DNA of 64,000 nt from Orientallactaga sibirica (Eukaryota; Chordata; Mammalia; Rodentia; Dipodidae): the NCBI GenBank assembly GCA_036365145.1, contig JAEOAD010000982.1, positions 5,482,001 to 5,546,000 on the forward strand. Direction: 5' to 3'. The position numbers and the translations under genes are program-made. The notes beneath the pieces are model-generated. The model made no database searches. It saw nothing but the letters and a program-made list of their open reading frames with translations, and was not told the origin of the DNA. Of the stretch, positions 23,271 to 33,593 are shown piece by piece. Every line of letters begins with the position of its first letter. Positions within the stretch are counted from its first letter, which is position 1.

Positions 23271-23616
23271 GGCACTATTCACAGTCAGTTTCACGTTTCT
23301 GGGCTGAACTTCCAAACCAGACACAAGTTATGGGAGGAAGGGATTTGTTGAAGCTTACAGATCCAAGGGAAGTTCCATAATGGTGGGAGAAGCTGCCCCC
23401 TTCACACAGAGAGAAAGACCACCAGCAGCACCACAAGGAAGCACACTCCAGGAACCCCAGGCAGAGCTCAAGCACTCTGCATATCTTTAGTCTGGCATTC
23501 CAGATCCACCCCTACACCTTAGGGCTGGACCCTAGGATCCACCCACAGTGACGTCAAGTTACAAGCTTGAATAAAACTCCTTAATCTATTAGGGGGCATC
23601 CATTCAAACTACCACA
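23271..23616 (-). mobile_element. Solo LTR, MaLR-like, nested in a second B4
   Basis: Reads on the plus strand from near 'cacagtcagtttcacgt' to 'cattcaaactaccaca', the reversed 5' end shared with the LTRs at 18184 and 20946. The left border is uncertain by several bases, and I found no clean duplication. Confidence 0.75.
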
Positions 23617-23695
23617 GCAAGTAAGGAATGACACAAGAAGTTGTCATCTGGCTTTCACATACATGCACACACATGTGAATGTGCGCCTGCCCTCT
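23617..23695 (+). mobile_element. B4-like SINE, right part
   Basis: 'agaagttgtcatctggctt' then 'cacatacatgcacacacat', the expected 3' end of the B4 begun at 23055. Confidence 0.7.
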
Positions 23696-23765
23696 TTAGC
23701 ATTTGTAAGTACAGTTTGGTGGCACAAAAGCCCTGCCACATCCATACACAAAGATGACATGGAAC
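23696..23765 (+). mobile_element. Partial B2-like SINE 3' body
   Basis: 'tggtggcacaaaagccctg' followed by 'ccatccatacacaa' resembles a truncated family body without its head. Confidence 0.4.
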
Positions 23766-24435
23766 AGAAACAAATTGGGAGTTAGACCAAACTGTTTAGC
23801 ATTTCTTTTGCATTATCTTGTCCATATTTATAGTACGAAAATACCCTGCATCAGACTCTAATCACAGGTGCTCTTCAAGACACTCTTTGTTGTTCCCCAT
23901 CAAATCTAAGAAAATGTCATGGAGAACTGCATGGTTCCTACCTCACAAATGAAGAGGAAGTTGTTGATCATCTCACAAGACAGGTGCAGAGTTTTGGAGG
24001 CACTGATTCTTATGGAAAGCTGGGGTAAATACAAATTTTGTCCATACATTACTATCTAGTGGTTCAGCCCTTGTGTGTGACCCTGTGAACACACACACAT
24101 TGTCTTATTTCTTCACGAAGACTGCAATTCCAGGAAACTTGGAGCTACTCCTGTAAACACTATCTCCAAGGCTGATACCCATGCATCCCTCCATGGTGTT
24201 ACAGTACATCTCAGAAAGCAAGGTTTCCCTAACACACACAGTAACAAGCCTGCAACTTGCATGGCCCCAGCTTGGCATCTGATGACTTGATGGGGAAAAA
24301 TAAAACAGCAGCTTCTTTTGTAAGGACAGTCAAATCTCCAGTAAAAAAAAAATATGACTGTGATGCAACTGTTGAACAAAATCTTTTTCTTCACTGTTAT
24401 AGCCTTTTTTACTATTTTGTCCAGAGTTTTTGTTT
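23766..24435. other. No recognised feature
   Basis: No repeat or exon recognised. A 127-codon antisense frame (24113-24496) runs into the ID fragment and is not protein-like. Confidence 0.4.
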
Positions 24436-24514
24436 CTTGGTGGTGCTGGGATTCAAACCCAGGGCCTTCCACAAGAAAAGCAAGCATTCTGACCACTGAG
24501 TTACATCCTCAGCC
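24436..24514 (-). mobile_element. ID-like SINE, antisense
   Basis: 'gtgctgggattcaaaccca' to 'gagttacatcctcagcc' is the reversed tRNA-Ala-like ID core, including a reversed B box. Confidence 0.8.
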
Positions 24515-24629
24515 ATCATTTTTATTTTTAATTTTAGGAAAAAATCTTCTCAAGCTTTAAAAATGTTTTTTTTTTGTCTACATATCTTATCTTCCTTGAG
24601 AGTTAAAAAGTTATTTTGTGTCATAACTG

Positions 24630-24735
24630 TCTTTTGGACAGGAGCTTTTATATCCCAGGCTGGTCTTGAACTCCTGATTATTCTGCCTCCACCTCCTGAA
24701 TGCTAGTATTATAGCTGTGTATCAGTACAGCCGGC
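24630..24735 (-). mobile_element. Diverged B1-like SINE, antisense
   Basis: 'ggctggtcttgaactcctga' and 'ctgcctccacctcctgaatg' follow the reversed B1 order. Confidence 0.65.
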
Positions 24736-24819
24736 TTCCTAGATACATAACATAATGGTTCTCAGATTTTACACCATCAAAAAATGTCTACAATGTGCTG
24801 ATTGAAAATGCAGCTCCCA

Positions 24820-25153
24820 TGCTGGGGAGATGGATCAGTGGTTAAAGGCACTTGTTTCCAAAGCCTACTGGTTGCTGTTCAATTCCCTAGAACCCACATA
24901 AAGCTGGATGCTAAATGGGGTGTGTATCTGTGATCCCAATGAGTCTATGACAGTGGGAGGTGGATCCCCGAGAATCCAAAGCTTCTGGGCCAGCTACTCT
25001 GGCATTCATTTTCAGTCTGGCAGTTCCTTTTCAATGATAAGAGACCCTGCTTCGAACTAGGTATAGCACAGACACCCCAAAGTTGTCCTCTGACCTCCAC
25101 ATGTGTGCCGTGGCACATGCACCCATACACACAAAATAAAACTTTTTAAAAAT
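24820..25153 (+). mobile_element. B4-like SINE
   Basis: Starts 'tgctggggagatggatcag' and ends 'cacacaaaataaaac' plus an A-rich run. Its target duplication 'gaaaatgcagctccc' (24804-24818) matches 'gaaaattcagctcct' at 25460, beyond the next SINE, so that SINE landed in the 3' duplication. Confidence 0.88.
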
Positions 25154-25161
25154 AAAATTCA

Positions 25162-25332
25162 GGGCTGGAGAGATGGCTTAGCTGTTAAGGCATTTGCCTG
25201 CGAAGCCAAAGGACCCAGGTTTGATTCCCCAGGACCCATGTAAGCCTGATGCACCAGGGGCACATGCACCTGGCATTCATTCACAGTGGCTAGAGGCCCT
25301 GGCATGCCCATTCTCTCTGTGTATGTCTCTCT

Positions 25333-25371
<39 letters not shown>

Positions 25372-25395
25372 TCACAAATAAACAACTTTTTTAAA
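25162..25395 (+). mobile_element. B2-like SINE inserted at the end of the B4
   Basis: Starts 'gggctggagagatggctta'. Flanking 'aaaattcag' occurs just before it and again at 25461. It has a CT tract at 25338-25370. Confidence 0.92.
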
Positions 25396-25409
25396 GTATG
25401 CCTTCCTTT

Positions 25410-25464
25410 AAAAAGAAAAGAAAAGAAAAGAAAAGAAAAGAAAAGAAAAGAAAAGAAAAGAAAA
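25410..25464 (+). repeat. (AAAAG)n microsatellite
   Basis: About ten AAAAG units, probably grown from the A-rich tail of the preceding SINE. Confidence 0.97.
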
Positions 25465-25673
25465 TTCAGCTCCTGTTCATCCTATCACACACTGAGCATG
25501 TGTTCCATGAGAATTGCATCATGGAGGAGGAAGTATGTAAAAAACAGCCCAAAAGCTCTGCAGTTATCTGATAATTCCCCAAGGTTCCTTCTTCTCTCCA
25601 TAGAGTAAGAACTGGGTCAGAGGTCTTGGACAGCTAGCACTGAGCTACATCTCCACTAAACAGAGACAGATAC

Positions 25674-26026
25674 TGTGGTAGCTTGAATGCATGTCTGCCA
25701 TAGACTCTGGTATTTTATTCAAATTTATAATGTGGGTCTCCAGATGCCCAAAGGTGTGTTTGGGGGTCCATCTGAATTCGAGCCCAAAGGTATGCAGAGA
25801 GTTCTGAGCTCTGGCGGATTTTTGTGCTTGGTGCTGTTTGGTTTTGTTTGTTTGTTTGTTTGTTTGCTGGCTGTTTGGTTGTTCTCTCTGCTTGGACGTA
25901 TGGAAGAAGTTTCTTCTGCCATTGATAGAACTTCCCCCTGAATCTGCAAGCTTGAAATAAACCTCTTCTTCCCATAAACTGTCTGGTTTGGATGTTCTTC
26001 CCAGCAACGTGGAACGGTCCACAACA
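25674..26026 (+). mobile_element. Solo LTR, distinct family
   Basis: 353-bp unit from TGTGGTAGCTTGAATGC to GGTCCACAACA, with AATAAA near 25958 and a TTTG repeat inside. Flanks 'gatac' and 'ggtac' could be a 5-bp duplication. It differs from the other LTRs here. A 129-codon antisense frame across it is likely fortuitous. Confidence 0.8.
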
Positions 26027-26110
26027 GGTACCAAATGAAGTTATGTACTTTTCTCTCAAATACTTGTTTTGTGTGGTGAATTACAAGCCCTCTTGAACAG
26101 CCAATCTCAG

Positions 26111-26459
26111 AGCTGGGTAGATGGCTTAGATAAACTGCTCACTTCTCAAGCCTGAGTACTAGAGTTTAATTCCCAGACCCCAAGTAAAAAGCCACAAACT
26201 GTGGTGGGCTTCTGTAATCCTAGCATGCTGATGGTGAGATAGGAGGTAGAGACTGGAGAATTTCCCAGAAGCTCACAGTGAGTGCAACAAGGAACAGAGT
26301 GAGCTCCAGAGAGAGAAATCCTATCTCACATGAGGTGAAAAGTCAGGGGCTGACCAAAACTTGTCCTGTGACCTTCACATGTGTGCCATAGCATTTGTGT
26401 GCCTTCACTCACACACATACATGCATAAGTTCACACACACACACAAATAAAAATAGAAG
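26111..26459 (+). mobile_element. B4-like SINE
   Basis: 'agctgggtagatggctta' head, B1-like middle, 'cttcacatgtgtgccatag' and CA-rich end. The flanks repeat 'caatctc'. Confidence 0.87.
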
Positions 26460-26469
26460 TCAATCTCTG

Positions 26470-27149
26470 TGGATTTCCTGTATTCCACATGGCTGCCTAC
26501 TTTCAACACTTCCACTGAGCTCATTTCTAATTTCAGATCATGACTTTTGGGCATAATTAGCATTCTTTGAGGACTATGGAAAGACTCAGACAAAGGTAAT
26601 CTCCTAGCAAGATGTCATCAGAAAGGAGAGATAGAGGCATTTAAGATGAAAGGCAGCCTAGAAACCTAGCCAAACATGTAGATGTAGCTCTTTGCAACAG
26701 CCCTTAAACTGTGGCTTCTTTCCCATAGATTGAATGTGTTGAGGTCAGTTCAGGATCCAGCCCAAAGAGGAACTGCAGGGCTCCTTCTGAACCCTGTAAT
26801 TATCTTATATCTCCAAGGGACCACTCATTTTGTACTTCACTCTTTGATTTTTAAGGAATTCAGTCCTATTTTTGACCAGCTTGGAAGGCACAATTAATCT
26901 CTGTTATATAGTTACTGCTGGGAGATGATATTTAGTAATTATTAATGCCCCAGATTGCAACCTATTTTGTTGTTGCCCAATAAGTTTGATTACTGCTGAT
27001 TACTGTAAGCTACACCAGATCCCAGGTTCACTGAAAATACATACAAAACCTCCTCAGCCTCATTTCCCCTTCCACACACAAAAAATAATGTAAATAATGA
27101 CATGCAATATATTGCTTCTGTCTGAAAGCACAAACCATATGCCTAGCCT
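26470..27149. other. No recognised feature
   Basis: No repeat or gene recognised. Confidence 0.4.
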
Positions 27150-27357
27150 CTTTTGTGCATGTGTGTACATGTATGTAATCATGTTTCTACATATACATGT
27201 ACATGTGCATGTGCATATGGAGACCAGAGGAGAATCTCAGGTGTGGTTCCTTCAGGTACCATCCCCCTTTTTAAAAACTGGGTGTTTTACTGGCCTGGAA
27301 TGTGCCTAATTAGGCTATGCTGGCTTGCCAGTGAGTCTTCATTCCCAATGCTTTGAT
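27150..27357 (-). mobile_element. B4-like SINE fragment, antisense
   Basis: GT-rich start, 'agaccagaggagaatctca' and 'ctggcttgccagtgagtct' match the reversed 3' half of B4. Confidence 0.65.
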
Positions 27358-27373
27358 TGTGAAATCTAACACT

Positions 27374-27621
27374 TTTTTTGAGAGAGAGAAACAGAGAGAG
27401 AAGGAAGAGGCAGAGAGAGAGAGAGAGAGAGAGAATGGGCACACCAGGGCCATTTCAGCTGCTGTGAACGAACTCCAGGTGCTCGCACCCCCTTGTGGGC
27501 AAGCGTGACATTGCACGCTTGTGTCACTTTGTGGCTGGTTAAATGTGGTACCTGAAGACTCAAACCGGCATTCTTAGGCTTGGCAGGCAGGCACCTTATC
27601 CACTATGCCATCTCTCCAGCA
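27374..27621 (-). mobile_element. B2-like SINE, antisense, long subtype
   Basis: GAGA tract, 'gacattgcacgcttgtgtc', and end 'gccatctctccagc'. Flanks 'aaatctaacacttttttt' and 'aaatctattacttttttt' form a target duplication. Confidence 0.93.
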
Positions 27622-27704
27622 CAAAATCTATTACTTTTTTTTTTTAAAAAAAGTAAGAGCAACATGGATTACAGGGGATAAACATACTTATTTAAGTGAC
27701 TTTT

Positions 27705-27805
27705 TAAAATGTTTATTTATTTATTTATTTATTTAAGAGCAAGAAAGAGGCAGACAGAGAGAATGGACATGCCAGGGCCTCTAGCCACTGCAAATTTGAA
27801 CTTAT
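27705..27805 (-). mobile_element. Truncated B2-like SINE, antisense
   Basis: TTTA run, GA-rich part and 'gccagggcctctagccact', ending abruptly before the tRNA-like head. Confidence 0.8.
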
Positions 27806-28369
27806 GATCCATCCCACTAGTGTCTCCAAAGAGCCTACAACTGACTGTTAGCTGACTATATCATGCACAAGATGCACAAGGCCCCATATCATTGGATGCT
27901 TAGATGCCTGCTCCAGACATGTGGAATTATGAGCCTTCTGGGAAATGCTTGCCATGGTAACTTATTCTGCAGGCTGCCTCTCCACATAATGCCCTGAGAT
28001 ATTCAGTTATAGAAGGGAAGGTTAGCATGAACCAAAATGATAAACAACCCCCATACCTCATTCCCTCTATTTGGGCATGTTAAATATACTATCACCAAAA
28101 ATGTAGAGAAGATGAGTGCCTGAAATTGTCCCAGATCTTTAAGTTCTAACAGAAAAACAAACTGACTAAATTTAAAGAAATTAGGAACAGAGATGCTGTT
28201 TCACACAAGTCAGACCTGCAAGAACATGAACTGTGTAATAAAACTAGCACTGGAAGAAAACTGAAACCCATACAGATGAATTATGGAAAAGAGAATTGCT
28301 ATGTTGTCACTGGAGGCAACTTTGAAAAATCTATTAAATTAAAGATAAATTGTGGTCCACAAAGAAGAA
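27806..28369. other. No recognised feature
   Basis: No repeat I can name; possibly more of the adjacent old LINE. Confidence 0.35.
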
Positions 28370-28512
28370 AACATGCAGAGGTTTACCACAGCATTGCTTG
28401 CTACAGAAAACAGGTAAAACAAGCAAATTCTAAAATCCAGCATTAAGGAAATAGATAATGATGCATTATGAAGTGCAATGTCATGAGACAATTAAAACAA
28501 AAGTAACCTTGA
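28370..28512 (+). mobile_element. Old L1 (L1ME-type) ORF2-end fragment
   Basis: 'catgcagaggtttaccacag', 'ggaaatagataatgatgca' and 'catgagacaattaaaa' follow the order of the L1 region just before the 3' end. Confidence 0.45.
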
Positions 28513-28531
28513 AACCACTATATTGAATGAT

Positions 28532-28867
28532 GTGGTGGTTTGAATTAGGTGTCCTCCATAAAGTGGTGTATTTTGAATGCTTGTTTCCCACTTGATGGCA
28601 ATTTGGGAGGTGGAGCTTTGTTGCTGGGGCTAGACTTTAATGTTTTATTAGCCCTAGCTTGCTAGTATTAGTTCAGCACACTCTCCTGCTGCTGTTATCC
28701 ATTTAATCTTTGCCAGGAGGTGATGCCCAGCCTCTATTCATGACATGTTTTCACCAGCCATCATGAAACTTCCCCTCAAGACTATAAGCCAAAATAAACA
28801 ACTTTCCTTCCATCAGCTGATTTTGGTCAGGTAATTTTGTGCCAGAAACAAGAAGGTAACTGCAACA
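28532..28867 (+). mobile_element. Solo LTR, MaLR-like
   Basis: 336-bp unit from TGTGGTGGTTTGAATTAGG to GTAACTGCAACA. It contains 'gccaaaataaacaactttc', the polyadenylation region. It is the sense-strand relative of the LTR at 20946. Confidence 0.82.
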
Positions 28868-28879
28868 AACGTGAATAAG

Positions 28880-28993
28880 AAACTAATTGTCAAGTCTTTC
28901 ACCTCCTCTAGCCAGGCATCTGGAGATCCAAGTTACAAGCTTAACAAAACACCTGAGTCTATGAGGGACATGCAGTCACATTCAAACTACCAC
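28880..28993 (-). mobile_element. MaLR-like LTR fragment, antisense
   Basis: 'gttacaagcttaacaaaac' to 'attcaaactaccacaa' matches the reversed 5' end of the neighbouring LTR family; the rest is missing. Confidence 0.6.
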
Positions 28994-28995
28994 AA

Positions 28996-29135
28996 CTAGA
29001 GAGCCATCCTCCCAGCTCTTGGATTATGACACCACACACAGCTTTTATGTCAATACTGGGAATCCAAGATCAGATCCTAATGCTTATGCAGCAAGGACTT
29101 TACCCACTGAGACATCTTATTAGTTGAGAGAGGTC
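28996..29135 (-). mobile_element. B4-like SINE fragment, antisense
   Basis: 'cagctcttggattatgacac' then 'actttacccactgagacatc' is the reversed head half of B4. Confidence 0.6.
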
Positions 29136-29629
29136 CAAGCTTCTTAAATAGATCACCAAGAAAGGTCAAATGAGTGCATGTATTTGGCATGCCTGCACAT
29201 TTGAATGTCCAGGAAGCTGCAAATGCCAGGGAGGTACTGGCATTTAGATCGCCACTTACACAGTTACTGAAACTCCCAGCCTCAGGATCCTTCCATCCTT
29301 GGGATATGAGAAAATACAAATGATTAATTTCAAGAAACTATAGAATATCATTACTCCCAGAGAAATTTTCCCTTGTTTAGGTCTTGATATGTTACCTCAG
29401 AAGTCCCAGCTTGTCTATTGACTACATCCATTTGTAACAGGGATGCACCAAGATTAATATATTGACATTGTACAGTCAATGCTATCTGAGTCCCTGTTAT
29501 CAAAAGTATAGCCCTCCATGAGAAAAAAAATAAGAAAATGGCATAAAAGAAGGGGTGCAGAGAGTGTTGAGCAGCAGAGACATTTATATAGGCTGAGCAG
29601 GAAATGCAGAGTTAAAGAAAAGCAGTGAA
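29136..29629. other. No recognised feature
   Basis: No repeat recognised by eye. Confidence 0.4.
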
Positions 29630-29890
29630 CATGTGTTGGCAACAGGAAAATTGGATCTCTGGAGGTGGAGACAGTGAGGATAATGTTGTTTCAGGATTAC
29701 AGGCCATGGTAAGTAAGCCCGTAGCCGCCGCTAGCACACGCTTCTGCTGCCACAAGATTCTGCTTCACTCAAGATCAGCATCCATTCAACTTTGGACTGA
29801 AACCTCTGAAATCTTAATCCAAAATCAATGTTTCCTCTTTTGCATTATTTCTCTTGTTATTTGTCATGGTGATGAAAAGTCTAACATATT
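29630..29890 (+). mobile_element. LTR-like fragment
   Basis: The 3' part, 'ggactgaaacctctgaaatc' then a 'gtcatggtgatgaaaagtc' end, fits the polyadenylation end of a MaLR-like LTR, with a diverged signal. Confidence 0.45.
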
Positions 29891-30490
29891 AGCTCATCAC
29901 TAATGACACAAAAACATGAGGATTTTAAGGATGAGTTTGATCTTGTCAGAGAAAGACCAGAGGCAGCATTAGGTCTTATCAAAATCATGTGGAAAAAGGA
30001 TTCTCTGATTTTAGCTGTTTTCCAGAACACAACAGATGAGTGTGTGCTGGCGGGGAGGTGTCTTGATCCTCACTGTTTCCAAGGATTGTATGGTTTGGAT
30101 AAAGTTTGACATTGTCACTATCCAGGAAGAAAAAGTCAAAAGGATACAGTCAACAGACAAGTTGAGACTTCTGGAGGTAATATATCAAGACCTAAATAAC
30201 AAGGGGAAATTGCTCTTAATTTGGTCCCCAGAAAAACACAGAAATGAGTCCAAAGGTATTTTATAGTTCCTTGACATTAATCACTGCTGTTTTCTCATGT
30301 CCCGAGGATGGAAAGATCACAGAAGTTATAGTAACTGTGTAAGTGGCAATCTAAATGCCAGTACCAGCCTGGCATTTACAGCTTCCTGAACATCCAAATG
30401 TACAGCAATACCAAATGCTTGCACTCTTTGGACTGTTTTGGATGACCTACTTGATTAAAACTGCTCCTTGCTTTCTCTGGTTGTCTTCCT
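29891..30490. other. No recognised feature
   Basis: Two overlapping small frames occur (29903-30266) with no family resemblance. No repeat recognised. Confidence 0.4.
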
Positions 30491-30640
30491 GACAGGATTT
30501 AGAATCATCTAAGAAAAGAGCCTATGGCTATGCCTGTGAGGGATTATCTTGATTAGGTCAATTAAGGTGGGGAGATCTAATTTAACTGTGGGAAGCATCA
30601 TCCTATGGGCTGGGGTCCTTTCATTTTTCTCTTACTCTTG
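30491..30640 (+). mobile_element. MaLR-like LTR 5' fragment
   Basis: 'gacaggatttagaatcatct' and 'catcctatgggctggggtcc' match the 5' half of the LTRs at 5788 and 61268. Confidence 0.6.
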
Positions 30641-30653
30641 AGTTTCAGAAATG

Positions 30654-30826
30654 TAACTGGCCCTCCTTATCCCTCGGACATACATCCACTGATTCACTCA
30701 ACCACATATAAAAGTAATGCATTTGTGCTGAAGATGTAGAGAATATTTTTGCATGTCAATGTTCCCTAAACAATATAGTATAACAACTATTTGTATAACA
30801 TTTACATTGCAATATATCATCTAGAG
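30654..30826 (+). mobile_element. Tigger-like DNA transposon, left part
   Basis: 'actggccctccttatccct', 'gatgtagagaatattttt' and 'aacatttacattgcaatata' follow a mammalian TcMar-Tigger-type non-autonomous element known from memory. It is interrupted after 'atcatctagag' and resumes at 31438. Confidence 0.65.
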
Positions 30827-31437
30827 ACCTGAGCCACAGTTCCCCCCCACTCCTGGTTCCCATACTCCCAGTTCCCCAGGCACTGGTGTGGGGCAGATGG
30901 GACCCTGAGCATGTGTGCTATGGAGAACACTGGAAAGAACAAAGTTACATCAATACATCAAGAGAATAGAGCCTCTGTTCTGCCATGAGATGGGTCACCT
31001 CCACCTCATCTGCCTGGGCCCAGAAGTCATTATCTGGGAAGCAGTGACATGAATATTGCTCTTATGGCTAGTCTGAGACCCAGTTCCAGGGAAATGGGAC
31101 AGACACTGTGGTCACTCAAACCCCATCAAAACAGAGGTCCAGGGTCTACAAAGAAAGCAACACTAAATCAGATGTTTATCTTGGTCACCAAGGTTCAGGG
31201 AATATCACAGAAGAGGAGGTGGAAAGATTTTCAGAGCCTCAAGAGAGGTGGGAATAGCCTGAGACACCATGTTTCCCCCATCCCTGCAGAGACTGAGGCC
31301 TCTTGTTCACCACAATGAATAACAATAACCTCACCGAAGACCCCCAGCAGAATTAGGGTGGGGGAGTAGGGGTCTATGTGTGCAACATTTTTATTTTTAA
31401 AAAATCAAGAAATTAAATTTAAAAATAAATAAGAAAG
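30827..31437 (+). mobile_element. 5'-truncated L1-like insertion inside the Tigger element
   Basis: 611 bp ending in 'atttttatttttaaaaaatc' and an A-rich tail, bounded by a perfect 11-bp duplication 'atcatctagag' (30816-30826 and 31438-31448). The interior has 'ggtcaccaaggttcaggga' and 'ccatccctgcagagactga', a non-coding L1-type 3' UTR as far as I can tell. The 89-codon frame in it is not conserved. Confidence 0.7.
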
Positions 31438-31582
31438 ATCATCTAGAGGCATGTGGAGGAATGTAAACAGATTACATGTAAATATTACATGATTTTATAT
31501 AGGGAACTTGAGTATGCTGGGGTCATGGTATACACCTGGGATTCTGGAACCAACCCACATAGATGCAAAGAGATGACTATGT
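31438..31582 (+). mobile_element. Tigger-like DNA transposon, right part
   Basis: Continues with 'gattttatatagggaacttg', 'ctgggattctggaaccaacc' and 'gcaaagagatgactatg', the expected right end. The two pieces read as one element when the insert is removed. Confidence 0.65.
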
Positions 31583-31613
31583 TGTATAATCCCTCTATAA
31601 GCTGTCAGTCCTT

Positions 31614-31840
31614 GGGGCTAGGGATGTAGCCTAGTGGGTAGAGTACCTGGCAACACTAAACACTGATTTGATTCCCAGCACTGCATGAACCAAGGGTGAT
31701 AGCACACAACTATAAACACAGCACTTAGGAGGTGAAGAGAGGAGGACCAGAAGTCCAAGTTTATCTTCAGCCAATATACTGAGTCTGAGGCTAGATGGAG
31801 CTCATGATATCCTGCTTCAACAACAACAAAAAAAATAGTC
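31614..31840 (+). mobile_element. B4-like (ID+B1) SINE
   Basis: ID-like head 'ggggctagggatgtagcct', B-box-like 'tttgattcccagcactgc', then a B1-like part and an A-rich tail. Confidence 0.78.
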
Positions 31841-31878
31841 AATGCTTCTGAATTAGGACCTAACTAGAAGTTAGCAGG

Positions 31879-32000
31879 AGGTTGGAGGTGTAGCTCAGAG
31901 GTAGAGCACTTGCTTAATATGCACAAGGCCCTAGGTTTTATCCACAGCACCAAAAAGAAAAACAGAAGAAAGGGAGAAGGAAGGAGAGGGAGGAAGAGAA
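31879..32000 (+). mobile_element. ID-like SINE
   Basis: 'ggaggtgtagctcagaggta' through 'tatccacagcaccaaaaag', with a long A/G-rich tail. The head keeps the tRNA-like A box. Confidence 0.85.
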
Positions 32001-33130
32001 ATCAGTGTGTATTTGACAGGAATGGATTCATGAGAACAAAAGAAGCAAAGCATCAAAGTTTTACCTTTGGGATTTATAACTATGATGATGCTGTGGTCAG
32101 AGGGAAATTTGGTTTGGCTGAGACATTTCTCTTTCCAAAGCTTGACTAACTTCCCTCCATCAATCTTGCAATGCCTTGTCCCATGTCACTATTTATCAGG
32201 CTTCTAAGTAACAGGGCTTCATAGCCCCTGACCCTGGATGTTAATACTGTGTTACATCTCAATCACATCTAAATTGAATATTATTTTTCTTCAAATGTAT
32301 TCTTTCCACATCATAGTAGTTTAATTTACAAAAGGTAGCTTTTACCAGAGGGCCCAAAAATATCTTTTCCAATGCAAGATAAACTTCAAAAGCAAAAACA
32401 ATGGTATTGGCACTTATAATCATTAGGATTTTTAATGATTCACAAATCAGATAATTACTTGGGATTTCTTGTATTTATTAAAAAGTAATAGCAAATGGCA
32501 GAACATAGCACAATTTAGAATTCGTGTCACTTTCATATGACCAGGGATGAAATAAAATAATCACTACGAAAATACATGAGTAGAATTGCAATGTTCAGTA
32601 GTATTTTGCTATTTACACAGGCTATTTGAATTATGAATTTAAAGTAGATGAGCATTAAATCTATCACAAAGAGAGCAAACAATCCTATTATCTTTGTCAT
32701 TAAAAGCCCTCGTGTATCTGAGAGATGGTTCTATTAAACAAGAACAAGATCAAAGGATGTAGGTCATACCTGAGGTTGTAGATACTCAGATCTCTATCTA
32801 ACCAACTACTAAAAGGGACATTTCCTGCATAGTTTTGTATACTCATTATAGAGATGAATCTTGTTTCATGAAGGTCGATTTTACAGCTTATAACACGGTG
32901 TCCAACAGCAGAATCCACCAAAGTTAGTAAACAAAGTGCTTTAAGCTTCATTTAGATCTATTTAATTTATAAGGTATCTCTGGAATATATGCAAGCTATT
33001 TTTAATTTTTAGAAAAATGAAATTGCAAGGCACACTCCCCCAAACCCCTTCCCACCACTACTCTGACACAGGGTATGAGGAAAGAAATGTAGTATATACC
33101 AATTTTTAGCACAAATGGAAAGACTGTATG
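32001..33130. other. Repeat-poor stretch without recognised gene
   Basis: AT-rich sequence with no SINE. An 83-codon frame at 32700-32951 on the minus strand is not protein-like. Confidence 0.4.
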
Positions 33131-33240
33131 CCAGGCAGGTTGGCACACATGGAAAATCACAGCACTCAGGAGACAGAAGCAGGAGGAATGCAGCTTTCAG
33201 GCTAACCTGAGCTGCATAGTTAAACTTGGTCTCAAAAAAT
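33131..33240 (+). mobile_element. Diverged B1-like SINE
   Basis: 'gccaggcaggttggcacac', 'cacagcactcaggagacag', 'gtctcaaaaaatgag' follow B1 order. Confidence 0.72.
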
Positions 33241-33247
33241 GAGCAAT

Positions 33248-33593
33248 TGTGGTTTAAATGTAAATGTCCACCGTGGGCTCATGTGTTTGAATACTTGGTC
33301 CCCCTGGTGATGATCTTTGAGAATGTTGTGGAACCTTTAGGAGATGGAGCCTGCCTAGAGGGAGAAAAAATCAGATCACAGGGGTGGGCTTTGAGGTTGT
33401 ATAGCCCGGCCGCACTTCCTGTTTACTCTCAGCTTCCTTGCCTCAATGTGATGAGCCTTATCTGCCATGCTTTCCCCACCATAGGGGACTATATCCTCTT
33501 GAAATTATATTATCAATTAAAAATAAACCATTTTCTTCCTTAAGTTTCTTCTGATCAGGTGTTTGTCACACCAATGAGAAAGTAACTACCACA
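33248..33593 (+). mobile_element. Solo LTR, MaLR-like
   Basis: 346-bp unit from TGTGGTTTAAATGTAAATG to AACTACCACA. Flanks 'gcaat' and 'gtaat' form a likely 5-bp duplication. It has 'aaaataaaccattttcttcc' as the polyadenylation region. Confidence 0.85.

Noticed and set aside
25645..26034. 129-codon antisense open frame and overlapping frames
   Set aside because: They are confined to a solo LTR and its TTTG repeat; overlapping frames in all phases indicate chance.
27150..29135. B4 pieces at 27150 and 28996 considered as one B4 split by an LTR
   Set aside because: Their contents overlap at the 'ggattac' part of B4, so they must be separate copies.
31049..31318. 89-codon open frame
   Set aside because: Lies entirely in the L1-like insert that splits the Tigger element.
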